A DNA stretch of 64,000 bases, from NCBI GenBank assembly GCA_013368495.1, contig LUCH01000562.1, positions 100,636 to 164,635 of the forward strand, in the 5' to 3' direction. Each line of letters begins with the position of its first letter. The first letter of the stretch is position 1. The stretch is from Paragonimus heterotremus (taxonomy: Eukaryota > Platyhelminthes > Trematoda > Plagiorchiida > Troglotrematidae). Both the position numbers and the translations under genes were made by a program. Under the pieces are notes generated by a model. The model was not told the DNA's origin. It ran no database searches and saw only the letters and a list, made by a program, of their open reading frames with translations. Below are positions 49,601-62,884 of the stretch, piece by piece.

Positions 49601-52132
49601 ATACTAACATTGAACAGATCTCTCCCTTCGAATATTGCAACAACGCTGTAATCACAGAGTCGGAAATTTACTAACGCCCAATAATGGTATCTCCTTTGAC
49701 TTTTTCTTGCTGTAAGTAGACTGAAACTCTCGATAAACTTTTCGCAAACAGCAACGGAGCGCTACGCGCAGGTTACTTGATGGTAGACTATAACTGCGCC
49801 CCTTCTTGTCGCTAACGTATGACGCAAATGTGCTTTGTGGATTTGCCGGATGCTATGAATTACATGATGAAAATGCTTGAGACCGACTTGTTCCGGGTGC
49901 ATGTTTTTAACCAGTGGACTTTGTGACATCAACAGGGTTTGTGCACACTGAAAAAGTTGTACCTGTCAATGAGGTGTTACCACGTAACAGAGATCTTAAT
50001 TGTCCAACATCATCAATGCAGCTAATCTAGAAATAGTGGACGAATTGGGGAAACATATTTGTTGAAACCTTGTCCCATTATTCCCGTGGCAATGAATCTT
50101 CAAATCAAAGTGAATGAAAATCATTCGGAGGTATTAGAAGATAAGCATACAACTGTATCTTGTAGCAGCAAAGTTTTAACACTAAAATTTGTTCTCTTCA
50201 TTACCGTTCACAAAATATATCGTCGACCTGGTGAATCACATTTTTCCCGTGTGTGTAGAGATCCACAATGCATTGTCACACATTGTTATCCCTTCCCATA
50301 CAAACGTGAGCGGAGTTAGTTCACCAAACTGTGTGCAGATCATCTTATACACACAAATAACGGGCATCAACTATTCAGTGTTAAATGACACGCATTACAG
50401 CTTCCGTCTTCATTAGTGCGGTGTGGTATCGCTTGCATGTGCAAGTTGTCCAAAATCAAATTCAAATTAGCCTACCTCTGGTACAATGCACAGGTGGTTA
50501 CTGACCCGGAAACCCACTTGCGCCAACACTTGTTAAGTAACTAGAAAGTCTCACAGACACAGTCATCGGCTAAAAGATATGCGTTTTACGAATATCATAT
50601 ATCGTGTGTTATGTGGTGTTTCGGAAGGATTTTCTTTCATTTCGCACTTTTTAAGGCTAGAAAACTGAACCTACCCCAATCGACTAGCAGTAATAATTTC
50701 AGCCTTCGAAAATACATCGGTTAACTTCTGCACAGAATAAATAAGTCTATATTAGATATACAGTAAGAATATACGCTTTTTATAACCACTGTTTATCATC
50801 TAGTTCTAACACCATAAACCAACAGAACAAATCTTTAGATCAATTACATGCTGGTAAGTGCACTTTTCGAAAATTAATCTGAATCACACGCGAGGTTTAG
50901 GTTTCTTCGAAGTGCAAACATAGGCCGCGTAAAAAAACAGCCAGCTTCACTCCGGTATGCCACTTCTTTCGAAAGCTTGCTCAAATAAATGTTCGTTATT
51001 AGAATCCACTTATTCAGATATATCACTGAGTGGTGACTTTGTTCTGACTGTAGTATTCCAGTTAAACATAGCAGACACTAATTGGGTTCTGAGACAGTTG
51101 GCTGAATTAAACTGACCTAAAGTACCTCTGATCCATACATATAGGTTGGTTGCTAGGATGGAACGACCAAATACAACGACCTTTTTCAAACGACAGGAAA
51201 TTCAGTCGCTGTGAACCCTGTGGTAATTCGCATAATGCATGTGTGGGCATTGTGGTTAGTGTGCTGTGTTCTGTGACAAAAAGAACAATCTATTCCTATC
51301 GAAACGTATAAAGAAATGAGGCGTGCCGTTTGGTAGCCTCGTAAAATCAGTCTTATTATTGCAACGATCTTCCTGTTGAGTTCATTTTGCCAAGTGATAG
51401 AAATCCTCATGCATATCCATGCTTTTCCGATAAATATGTAGCCGGCTAGAAAGCCGGAGTTTTTCATTCCTGTTGAAAAATCTGGTAGTCTTCTGGCTTC
51501 CAGTTGCTAGTAAAGTCGGCTTTTGATCATTTAAATCATAGACAACCAAAGCCTTCAACTTTTTGCTGAATACCTGACATCACTCTGATCACTATCATTG
51601 CCAAATGATATAAATGTAAAACAATCCCTCTACTTTGCGGTTCAATAAGGCCACAGGTGGATATTTATTGCAAATATCCTAAAAATTTATTAAGCATTCT
51701 TCATTCACTTGGATCAAGTTCTAAACTGCTCACCAAACTAAAGACAGCAAATCAAGTTCTGTTCATCTGTTTATTTTGAATAGTCATTCACGACTTGTGA
51801 AATCGTTGTATCCTAGTACCGACATGTTTATGCTACATGCTGTAAAAATCACTGATATATTTGGCAGTCACCGCACGTACACTGGCATTAGACTTTCGCC
51901 TTGAACACCTTCATTTCACTGGAGAGTTTTGTTTTCTTTTAGCGGTAAAGCAATCGATTGCAGTTTTATCTCTTCTAAAGTGGCCAGCTTTCTATGCCAC
52001 TTTTTATCCTTGCGAGAAACGTACACTCTCTTCATCCAGGTTTTGTGCATTCTGCTAATTCCACTCGACGATATCCAAATATGAATTGTTGTTCTCCATT
52101 CGGAACCCATCTCACTCTTAATCGTAACTTAC
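46625..52132 (-). other. Intron, NC-like region
   Basis: 5.5 kb; isolated splice-like signals at 48618 and 50475 do not produce phase-compatible exons. No repeat recognised. Confidence 0.4.
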
Positions 52133-52169
52133 GTGATGCATACATACTTCGTTTGGATGGAGACACAGC
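52133..52169 (-). CDS. Cadherin gene, 37-nt candidate exon
   Basis: It encodes LCLHPNEVCMHH (two Cys), phase 2 in and 0 out. The acceptor is GTTTATTTCAG and the donor GTAAGTTA, both strong. The split codon CG+G joins to the preceding exon, and phase 0 out joins directly to the Cys-rich exon at 46624. Confidence 0.45.
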
Positions 52170-53157
52170 CTGAAATAAACGATCCATAACAGCACAATGC
52201 AATATGACATAGTGATGTTTGGTTTTCTTGTTGTCTGCGTAGGGTGGGATAGTGTAGTGATAGCTGGTTAGTTGCTACGATGTACCCACTCAAAAAAAAA
52301 CAAGTTTGGGTAATTAGCTCGAACTGAGAGAGCACTAGCTAACTGAACATAATGGTGGAACGATCAGCTCGAAACCATCCAAACACCATGGTGAGTAACC
52401 CAAGTACGGAGTTGGATTCCTTCGCCACTGCCGCACTGTTAGGAGATAGGCTAAGGTCATCCGAGACAATCATGCTCAAGCGTACTCTTACCCAGACTAT
52501 CACTTCTACAAACACTTGCCGACCCGAATGACGGAGTTACATCGTGTTAAGTTAAAGCCGGTTGTCTGCATCCCGGCGGTGTACTATAATGAAATAATTC
52601 CGTGTGAGTTGTTTTTTGATAAAAGCACGTAGAAACTTAGAAACTTTGTTTCTTATGATACAACGAAGCTTAAACTGAATGAGGGTCTCAAACTTGGATG
52701 GCTGTATGGACTGTTAACAAGGATTGGCACATTTGTATCAGAATACCTTAGAGTTGGTAAGATTGTGAAATTGGAACTGCATTTTGGAACAGTAATCAGG
52801 TTATCTGTTTCAGCAAGGAGATTTTCTTTGCTGCCTATCATACAAAACATAGCATCTACAGGTAAAGCCCTCCTGGCGTTAGTTCAGATCAAGAATGATC
52901 GAACTAATGTTCTGTCCCTGTCAAAAAGTCGAATAAAAACACAAAAAGAAGAGTCATGAATACGAGGTGTACCGGTGCACCTTTTAACAAGGAATGGATT
53001 CAATTTTCTTCACATCTGCACACGACTAAGTCTGTTAACAGGCACTGACTCAGAATACCGTTGTAAGAATAATCAGTGATGAAATTTTGACAAAGTTTTG
53101 GTCCGATATCACGATGACCAGGAATGTACTCCTTACAATGAAAACTGATGAACTTAC
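52170..53157 (-). other. Intron, NC-like region
   Basis: About 1.0 kb; nothing supportable seen. Confidence 0.4.
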
Positions 53158-53208
53158 CGACACACCATAACTTGTGCGCTAAATCTTACCAATGTGAACG
53201 TAAACCAC
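53158..53208 (-). CDS. Cadherin gene, 51-nt candidate exon
   Basis: It reads WFTFTLVRFSAQVMVC, phase 2 in and 2 out, from acceptor CAACTTTCAG to the strong donor GTAAGTTC. It is the only one of the three frames open across the exon. An internal GTAAGA at about 53189 is a second possible donor that would cut the exon to 19 nt. It is hydrophobic and strand-like, as expected for an extracellular beta domain. Confidence 0.45.
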
Positions 53209-54316
53209 CTGAAAGTTGTCGGATTGGATGACATTATTTAATCCCAAATACGGTGTGAATTTTTATTGTAGGAGATTGTTCAACTACGCGCACCAGAACA
53301 TAGGCGACGAATTTTGTCAGCTTCCCGGAAGATAAACAGTAATGAACTTCAACACCGTGTTAACCGGTGATTCTAATATGCTGACCACCAATCGATGGCT
53401 GTGATCGTTACAAACTGAACAACACTCGTTTTTTTGCAACGGGTTCATTTAAGTAGTCTTTGTTGTACATCTTTGAAGGTTATTAGAACAACTGGACTTA
53501 CGTTTAACTTCCAGGTTTTGCTAAACTATACAGTGATTGGCTTTTATCAGCCGGTTTAGTCCATATGAACTTAGGCCCACTCAAATTTCCAAACACTCAG
53601 GGTAGACAGGATTCGAACGTATGATGTCCAACACTAGTGTGTGTATGTAAATCGCATTCCATTTACTTCACGTGCAAGGTTTACAAAATTGTGTACAACC
53701 TCATGAGGCATTAACATTGACTTTCATTTGACGTCACGTATCCACTGTCCAGTCTCTAGCTTAATGGTGGAAAACAAGCGGTTGCCAACTCAGGACTTAG
53801 CAAAAGAAACTGAACATGAACATTAGTAGGTTTGCAATGGTAGATCATATAACAATTACGTGTGGGTTGCATCTAACTACAGTAACGAAGGTGACGGCTA
53901 ATCCGGTTTGGTTGTGCGAATATTCCTATTGTTAATTTGAATTATTTATAAAGTAGTAAAAACAAACATTCAAGCAAAGCGTGGAAAGCCACAAGCAACA
54001 GTTGTCTTACACATACCATCTAAATCTCAGATATAATTCGGCTGTTTCTGTTCAAGCCGCACGCATCTTCGTGTTAACTGCTTAAGACAAGCGAGTTTTG
54101 CGAGTTTGGTTCATTTGCATGTCCTCTTTAGTCCCTGAATAAGGATCTGGTTTTCTATTCAAGGTAATGCAGCATTCAGATACCACTGTCAACTACTAAA
54201 GCTATAACCTTTCAGGTCATAATGTGCAGCACTACAAAGCAAAGACTGTGTCAGAAGCACTTGAAAGAGTTTTCTAACCTGCATCGGATAGAATAGCATA
54301 CGTTACGAATAATACG

Positions 54317-54348
54317 GTGGAGTCGATGATTTAGAAAAGATCCAACTG
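54317..54348 (-). repeat. Orphan 3' tail of the SINE family, reverse orientation
   Basis: GTGGAGTCGATGATTTAGAA followed by AAGATCCA on the plus strand matches the 9025-9062 tail. It sits 40 bases upstream of the plus-strand SINE head, giving a tail-to-head inverted arrangement. Confidence 0.5.
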
Positions 54349-54389
54349 TGACAGCCCATGGCTTCGGTTGGATACATACTAACTGTTGG

Positions 54390-54505
54390 TGTGGCTTCGT
54401 GGCTCAGCTGGTAGAGCGCTTTTCGGGTTTAGGTATGCTATTTCTGTCGCTGGTCCGAATCCATCCAAAACCCAGATTTCTCGCAACTGGATCCCTTTTA
54501 AGATA
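54390..54505 (+). mobile_element. tRNA-derived SINE copy
   Basis: The plus strand starts GTGGCTTCGTGGCTCAGCTG, carries GTAGAGCGCTT and B-box-like GGTCCGAATCC, and ends CAACTGGATCCCTTTTAAGA. It matches the minus-strand copy at 8745-8875 along its whole length with scattered substitutions, so both belong to one family. Confidence 0.75.
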
Positions 54506-55610
54506 GTGTGCCTGTCAAATGAATAAAAATTGATACTTTCAATATTTTCACCAAATATGAGTCAATCGCTGAGTCATATACCGCGTTTAAATTGCCAGTA
54601 GTTGGTACAACAGCTCAAACGAACTGAATTACGTGTGTTTGGACAGATGTCTAGACGAAGGGCAAACCCGGTTTGGAAAAACGGTTTAACGAATCCCAAC
54701 AGATGAGCATTTTACTGGAACGACCTACGAAAGGTCAGAATTGTTTCACCACATGAAATATGGTGGCGTGAATTTCATAATTTCCCATAGGTTTCCCAAC
54801 AAAAGAAAATGACTGAAGTAGTGCTAGTGGGCACAAAAACGCCAGCTTTACATAACAACATAAATTAAACAGTTTTTATCCGTCCGTCTACAAGCATTAC
54901 TTTTCAACTCAAAGATAAGCATCCTACCCCTTCAACAGATAGTTTGCTTTCACAACATCAAATGTTTAAACTGACCTGTAAGTATACGCAGGTTAGGCCC
55001 AATAGATGACCTATGAAACGTTATAAGAACATCGTACAAACAAAACGGAATTTACAAACCAAGATGCAACCGAGAAGTATTCTAATACATAAATGACTGG
55101 GCGTTCATAGTATACCTCTGAAGTAAATGAAAAATCGCATTCAAGGAATGTATACTTCAGTGTCAACTTAAAGACTTCTATATCAGAATATTTGTTTTCA
55201 AAATGGTCTTAGTGATATCTCGTACTTCGTTTGTACAATTTTTTGCTACTGGTATGATCATGTTTTCATAATAGAAACGCTTATATTAAACACTGATTGG
55301 TGTTTCATGATATTACTGCAAAAAGTACACACCATTAATACAGAAATGTTGAAGATACGACAAAAATGAAAGTTGTTCCCGAATTAGTTTCTACATTGAA
55401 TTTACCAGACCATAATGATCAGTACAAAATGAAATGAAGTGGACCAGTGATTTTAATTCCAGGTTCCAATTAGTATTCGCACCATGCTAATTTAGCAAAA
55501 CTGGCTTTTGGAAATTTACTTAGCCATTGACTTCGTTATCACACAACACGTTTTTGTGGCGCAGGGTAGCCAGGTGGGATGAGACTCCTAAGTTATTCAA
55601 GACCACTTAC

Positions 55611-55642
55611 CGAATGCGGAGGAAGAATGGGTAGTCGGAGAA
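55611..55642 (-). CDS. Cadherin gene, 32-nt candidate exon
   Basis: It encodes FSDYPFFLRI, phase 0 in and 2 out. The acceptor TCACGATTCTAG has a T-rich tract and the donor is the strong GTAAGTGG. The split codon CG+G (Arg) joins to the exon at 53208. All three frames are open over so short a stretch; this one was chosen because it is the only one that keeps the whole chain in phase. Confidence 0.45.
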
Positions 55643-58080
55643 CTAGAATCGTGAGTTTAAAAAAGTCCACGTCGATCAAACAGTGCGCTTGTAGACATGA
55701 CCGTTGCACGCGCCTTAAACTGGACGCAATACGCTCGATCTTGTTCGATAGTTAGATGACATAATACAGTGGTGAGACAGACTAAACGTTGACACACGCG
55801 CAGAGAGACGGACATGCACTTACCAAATAGAGCACAGACGCCAGCAACCTGGATAGATAACTGTCTATTGGTTGGTTCGATATGACACACACTGCGGCGA
55901 CTGGATACCATACCGATCGCAGTGATAGTGTTGTGTCCACTGTTGGCGGTTCGGCAAAACATGGGTTAGCAGAGGGCGCCAGAAAAACGAACGTCTCTTT
56001 GTGCATTACATAGAGTTTCATCTGCAAGATTGCCTTCCAGCATCTGTTCTCATATTTGTAAAGTCACGCACACGAACACGTGATCACACACTGCACATGA
56101 AATACAAATGGTCACAAACTGTTCTAGGTTGAGGAGTAAATAAAAGAAACTTAAATCACTCGACCCAAAAATATGTACTTCTTTGGATGATGAAGAGTAA
56201 TCAACCGGCAAAATCAATAACGTGCCTAGGAAAATCGTCCATTCAGAGAGCCATTCGAGTGTGACGTCTTTAACAGCATGAGGCTGCACTCATTACGAGG
56301 GTTTAGTGAACTTTTCAACCTTACGTAGTACAGCCGATAGTGTGGTAGCAGTGTCACCGGGAGGGGATTCTAAGCAGTTAAGCTGTAAATAGTTTCATTT
56401 CACTTTCGTATAGTAACACTTCCACAACAATTTATGCGCTTTGTTCAAATTGAATGAAAGTCATCGTTTGACACACACAAAATATGTGCACAACGGTCTG
56501 TTCGTCCTTCTGCTTGCATAAACGCCCGAAGATCCTGCATGCACCCTTTTACCCAACTTTTTAGCTCCATCTTAGCAAAAAAACCGTCAAAGCTCATAGC
56601 TCATTCCAGCAGACTAAGCTCAAATCTTCGGCACCCGTGCTGTTCGCTAATTTGCAACTTGGATTATTTTAGTGATCATTCTGAATACCGTGGACACCGG
56701 AAATTCTAAACCCTTGACTATTGAAATTCGTCAAAATTTCGTAAGCTTTGTGTTGCATTCTCTCGTTTTACTATCGCTGACAGATTAAGGAGGTAAACTT
56801 ACATTTGCTGAAGCTGTTCAGTAATTCTACTAGGTTACACATCGCATCAATTAGGGTGTTATTGAAGTATCACAAACAGGTAGCACAAATCAACTCCGAT
56901 AATCCGAATTCCTAAACACACCGGAAGTAAGTGCCAGTCAAACGTGATACCATAAGTAAACGACATACTGAAGTCCATCCACATGGACCGTTAATTAGTT
57001 GCCGAACAAACAACAGAACGTTAGAAATGTCAACGCACTCGACGATTTTCAACAACATAATGTGGCATATTTCGCATTCACTTGAGGACTCCCCGTCAGG
57101 CACAAAATTCCGTCTTCCGTGCACAAACAAACAATTTACGATGGATCTCCAGTTGATATGTAATGACGTGTTGGTGGTCAGCGCCTTTCAGTATATGCAG
57201 TTTGTTGATATGACTCCGTCTTCATCCCACATTTTGTAAGATCTTCTGTAGTTTATTGGAATATACGTGCGTTCTCAGTGTAAGAAAAGTTTATCCGGAA
57301 ATATTGATGTGAATGAGTTATTTTTTATGGATAACTGAGATTTTGTGACTTAGGTTAAATACTTTGTGAAAATTACAGAAATTGTGGTCCATAACGTCTA
57401 ATCAGTAAACGCATGGAACATAGAATATGTAAATATGTAAAGAAGTGAATGAGTTACCGGTACTGTGGTGAGATTACATGTGGCAGAATACGGGGGCACG
57501 TAGGGACCCAGTCGGCTTGTCTGCGGTATAAATCAAAGACCGTTCGTCATAAATCCAGATGTAGAATTTTTGCAACTCCAGCGCTGTTTGCCAAATCGTT
57601 TGCAAACTGAACCTTCGAATGAAGGAAGTTTTAACTCTCTATGTCTCATCTCTCTTAAGTTTGCCCCGTCGCCCATTCAGACATTGATGTACGGTTTTTC
57701 AGTGTCAAAAGTGAACGATAAACTACACATTATTCTTAAAACATATTGGTATAAAGTGCAAAGGATGTAACGAACGTTGACTCAGTTTTCTGTGGCCGAA
57801 ACGACAGCTAAAGCAAAACGGGTATCTTTACTAGTGAAGGTTCTTAGCAAGAGCAAACCTCGAGCGTAGTGGTGATTTTGTAGTTCGTCCAAATGACATG
57901 GCTGCAAGTGGAAACAGGAACTGTGTTTACCCCGAAATAAGTAAAATCTTATGCATCAGAAATAAAAAAATTGCCCATTACGATTAAAAACGCCCATCGC
58001 TTCAAGCTGTTTGTTGTGATCTGATCAAAAGTTATCGACTGAATCTAAAAAGGTTGATCCTGTCTCATTTTGTTATTTAC
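55643..58080 (-). other. Intron with unused strong donor
   Basis: 2.4 kb. A GTAAGTGC donor at 55823 follows a G+C-richer open stretch but cannot be phased with its neighbours. Otherwise nothing. Confidence 0.4.
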
Positions 58081-58165
58081 CTTGGCATCAACCATAATCT
58101 TCTCTAACAAGTCACACAGATCTGACGATATGAACATGTCAATAAACAGCCCGATAGTTTGACAT
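58081..58165 (-). CDS. Cadherin gene, exon in membrane-proximal (NC-like) region
   Basis: An 85-nt exon, phase 2 in, phase 0 out. It has one of the best acceptors in the window: a pyrimidine-rich stretch ending CAATTTTGTTAG. The donor is AAG|GTAAAT. It encodes CQTIGLFIDMFISSDLCDLL followed by EKIMVDAK, with two cysteines. Codon choice looks coding throughout and the other frames are interrupted. I do not recognise the fold. Its position between cadherin-like sequence and EGF1 corresponds to the NC/PCCD region of nonchordate cadherins. Confidence 0.75.
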
Positions 58166-60837
58166 CTAACAAAATTGTTTGGAATGAACAACAGAGCAGG
58201 AAGTTAACCTTTTTGTTTAAGGAAGATGTACATCACTGATGAATTCTGACAAGCAAGAAAAAGGAACCTAATGCTTCCCGATATAAACCAGCAGTATAGT
58301 TTGTTTGAATAAAAAAGTTCCAGGGAAAACTTAACGCTGCTCAGCTGTGAACACCCAAATCCATCAAATTCTAAACATTAACGAAAACAACATTGTAAAT
58401 TTTCTTGCTAGTGACAAATTTTCTTTGACACCAATAACTGAACCTTACAAAGCTGACGTGTATGCCTACAAAATTTATTCGCCTGCACACATACACATGC
58501 ACAAACATTATCCATTCACTGCGCGTTCTATATCCGTTTTAATTTATTAGTGATGGTCCAGATAGTGTTCAATGACAACGTTTTAAGCAATATAAGTTAA
58601 CAAAAACAGGTAGACTTTGGTTGAATTCAATACAAAGTTATGAGTATTTAATGTGACACTGTTGGTGAATGGTAATATTGAAGACTGAGTGTGTTCAATA
58701 GCTGTTCTTAAACGTTGTGGTAAAATTACAAGCCTTGTCCACTTCGTTTAAACATTGTTGTCCTGATATGTAAAAGTGAATAAACTGATCCAAATGAATA
58801 GCAGGAAATATATTAAGTTTGTTGGATGCACGACTTGAAATACAAACCGAATAGCCTAGTACCATTTTCGGATTCGATGCAACACTGCAAATGTTCATGC
58901 GACGTTACTTTTCAAATATTCTAGATGACGGTATCATCTTGGTTGATGTGAAATAAAGTAACTTAACTATCAGATTTGCAGCTTTGCTTAATAACTGTGC
59001 CAGAATTAAAGCCAATTTACTGACAGACTTTGCAACACTGAGAACATTTATTAAACTTGCAACTTGAATTTGATGCATGCAGTTGACGTTGTTCAAATCC
59101 CACATCTTACATTATGGATAACTTAAGTCCTTATTGTCTCATGTCGCTTGCAAGTTAACCGAACACCACTGCTTACTTTTTATTCACGGAGTTTTCAAAT
59201 CCATCCCAGTTTTATTCAGGGCTTGGTGTAGAAGCACAACTGTAAACTTAGAAGCGACAAAAGCAGAATAAACTTAACATGCAAGAAAGTCACAAGATAC
59301 CGTTTGGTTTTTTTACGTTTACATGAGAAAACACTTCTGGTGTACCACATATGTAGGTTGGTTTAAAAATTGATGTTAACTTTTCATGGTCGATCAGTCG
59401 ATTCACTTTCTTAGAGTATCGCAGCTGTTTGAAGTCGATGTCAGGTAAAAATGTCGTCACCCGCTGATAGCCTGTTAAATGAGTTAGGAACCAATTTTCA
59501 GGATAATTAGCAAGTCGGAAGAAACAGTATTTGTTTATCTGACAAGTAAAGTCAACAGCATATGTTTGCTCAATGTATTCCAGTTGTTGCTGCCAAATTT
59601 AGGAGGGAAACGGTTATTTTTCACCTTTGTCCATGAGTGCTTCTGAACTTGTTTATTAGTCTGTAGAATACTGTACACATTATTTCTCGCCCGACAACTG
59701 CCACTACGTCCCTAACAATAGCTAACCACAGTGACTAGCAGTTATGAGGTAGTTACAGCTATGCAGTGTTCAAAACAAAGCACAATGCAATAGAAAAAAA
59801 GGATCTTCTTCTGGTTTGACCTCCAGGGTCAATAGTACACAGGGATAATCGTAATACTCGGCGCGTACTGCTCGGGCATATGTATCGCATGCATGAGACA
59901 CCACCACTACCACATGGATGCCCAAAAATAAGGGATCCATTTGCCAAATTAAATAAGACACTTCCTTGCTATTATAAATATTCTGGTCTTAGTTATGTAT
60001 GTTTACAGAACTTTGATAAATGTCGAACACTCACCAAGTCACCTGACGCCTGTCAGTTCATATGACATAATACAGTGCTTTACCAGAAACTACCCGAAGT
60101 GTGGCCGAAAGGGGTCAGATTAGTCTGTTCAACCAGCTAGACATGAATTAACACATCACTTAGACACAAGGAGATTGCTTGTGACAGTGCTCATAGTAAC
60201 AAAGCATCGCACATCCTAAACAAGCAAGCATAGTTTTTTAATCAGCTTCTTGAGATGAAGCTGTGGATTCATCTATCCAGTTTTGTGAATTTTAGGTGAA
60301 TGACAAAGTTGTGGCTTTTTCGATCAATACGCTGATTATCGTAAAGGTGTGCTGAATACGATAAATTTAATAAAGATCCAGCATACGGTCACGTGAGAAA
60401 TAACTCCTGCAAGGTCACCTGAACTACGGTTATCAGGACACCTGCAGTAACAAAACCGTCAACAACAGTGTTTCACTTACAAAAACTGGATGGGCACTGC
60501 CTATCTTAGTTCAAAAATGCCCAACGTTGGTACGAGTTGATGACACAACTCACGTCTGGTCTATGAGGGTTACATGAAGCAAGCCACTTCGCATGTGTTT
60601 TTAAGAATGTGAATCACCCACTTTGTAATCAGTGGTGACGCAATTGATCAGGTAGTTTAGCAGAAAACGTTCAAAAACCGGTCGAATCCGTTTTAAGACA
60701 TGTAGCACTGGGGGTGCTATATCGCCGTTGGTTGCAATCAATTCCAAATTGTGGTGAAAAACGTCAGTTTAACATCACTTCAAAACCGGCACAGTTCACT
60801 GCAATCAGGAAACTACTTATAAAGTACAAAAACTAAC
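58166..60837 (-). other. Intron after the cadherin-repeat-like exons
   Basis: 2.7 kb; nothing supportable seen. Confidence 0.5.
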
Positions 60838-60920
60838 TTGCAAATGAGTTGGTACCAACTAGTTTCAGCATCCGCCGTTCCTATGGTAGGACGTGATCGG
60901 AGTTTGTCGAGTACGCATAC
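60838..60920 (-). CDS. Cadherin gene, exon: degenerate cadherin-repeat end
   Basis: An 83-nt exon, phase 0 in and 2 out, with acceptor TTCATCAG and donor GTTAGT. The product starts VCVLDKLRSRPTIG. Position and spacing match the V.V.D.NDN.P calcium-binding linker that ends a cadherin repeat, but NDN is replaced by LRS, so canonical calcium ligands are missing. It continues GTADAETSWYQLIC. The split codon AA+A joins to the exon at 58165. Loss of NDN is common in the repeat nearest the membrane-proximal region. Confidence 0.6.
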
Positions 60921-62884
60921 CTGATGAACGGCTAGAATCAAGAGACTGTTCGTCTGCTTCCGGTAGATTTTGGCCATTACACACACCACTAGTGTTACCT
61001 TGCCTCTTATACTTAAAACTGAATGCTGTTTGCTAAAGCAGCATATAAAAAGCCACATTTAATATGCCGCTTCTCAGGTCATCACACAGGCTCGGGAACG
61101 AGGAATTAATGTCTTGTACAACAGGTTTTTATGCATCAAATGTCGATATTTGAGTTTGGCTAATTCGCAGGTTGCATCTTCTCAGCCAAGGGTTATTTTG
61201 CTGGGACATTCAGGGTAACAGAGCCGAATTTCAAAACACTGCGTCAAATTTGCCCAACTTAAGAAATATAATTCATCCATCCAAGGTATAAGCTGCGGTC
61301 GAAAATCAAATTATTATGTTTGCACGAGTACACGAACACATATGAAACACAAACAATAGTTATGTGATATTCGTTTGAAGACTTGAACCAATTATGCATT
61401 ACAATACTACTTCCGGGTTCCGTAAAGTAGAACACCTTATCAAAGATGTAGCTGCAGTTTTTGAATCCGTTTACAGTTTCACTGGAAACTGGTGGAAGTT
61501 TGCTGTAGACCTGGGACTTACGTTATGGAATTCAATAATGCAAACTGTTGTGTTTACTGTCACGGTTAAATTGGCCCGTCATGTGTTTCCTAATGTTTCC
61601 AATCAGCAGTAGATTTCCAATATATATCCTATGTCCAGCAATCTCGACGATCATACTAATGGATATTTCAGTAACCTGATTAATAGATGACTTGTTACGA
61701 GGACAACTCAGACCAAACAACTGTTATTGGTATTGGTCAACCAGAAACTTCATTCGGAAATGGAAAATTCTGACCTATGTGCTCATCTGCGCCCATCGTC
61801 AGACTTGAATCTGACTTGCCGGTATCGTGGCTTGAGGCTTTGTTCACTACAGCTACGAAGAGGAATATTTTGTGCAACGTACACGTTGCAGAGACAGCCA
61901 GAGACGCAGAACATCAGAGGAGAAATCATGGCTATCCAACCGGAAGGATAACCACACACAACCATGCTTCCAAAAGACTCAGCAAGTCACAAATACAACT
62001 TGTCTAAAAACCGAAAAAATGTTGTACTTTTTACCACCCGCACTTTCGAAATAACACTAATCCTAGTGTTTCACTGGCGGTGCGGACCGGTCGGTGTTAC
62101 TGATAATAAGTGGTTTCAAATAACATTTTCAGTTATGACAGAGATTACGTTGAATGTAAATTATAGCAATGTGAGCACCCAACCATGCTCGACTGAACCA
62201 GAACAAATTAGTCATCGATTAGCAGGTTCGGTAACACATACTTACTCAGATTGTTGGTACTCATTTTGGTGTGATCGTCAATAGTATAGATTGCACAAAG
62301 TGGAAAAACCGGGAGTTGTCGAACAACGGAGAAGAACGCGTCACGAAAATCTTGAAAGAACAAAGGACATGATCCCAGAGACCTTAGTTAGCCATCATGA
62401 TTTACGTAACCAAATGACAGACAGTGTGCAGGTGGTGTTTGACATCCATAAAATTGAAATGAGCGCGCTGAAGAAAATATGAATACCAACAAACGTTTTT
62501 GTTTGTGTAGGTGCAAAAGTGATACTGATTGCAGCACACAGCTTTGTTCGGATGAGTAAAATGTTGCCGACCTGACATACAGCATTCACCGAATTCAGTT
62601 ACCGAAGAAATTATGGTTTGCTTCATCAATGAATTTGTTATTTTCTGGCTACTGCACGGTATTATCCAAAAAACGGTCGCTTCTGTGTTTCACGTTGGAT
62701 GTTATGTATATTTTATTAGTCTACTGAGTAGTTAGCTAACCCATTATAAACTAAGCAGGCGGACTTGTCTTCAGAGTTTCTTGTAGTGAGTGCTGCTGAA
62801 AAGCCTCACTGTGTAAGTAAACACTCCACTTATTATCAGCACTCCAATCAGCATATGGATGAGCAAGATGTCATGTTTGTTTAC
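60921..62884 (-). other. Intron
   Basis: About 2 kb. It contains several overlapping open frames on both strands (61.7-62.6 kb) of chance length and without motifs. Confidence 0.4.

Larger units (their letters stand above)
53209..55610 (-). other. Intron carrying a SINE
   Basis: 2.4 kb. It holds the plus-strand SINE (54390-54505), a reverse-orientation SINE tail just upstream (54317-54348) and a tRNA B-box-like sequence near 53612. Confidence 0.5.

Noticed and set aside
55824..55910. Possible exon before the strong donor at 55823 (reading IEPTNRQLSIQVAG or LSRLLASVLYL)
   Set aside because: No frame gives both an acceptable acceptor and phase agreement with the exons at 58081 and 55642. It may be an alternative first exon, but there is no support.
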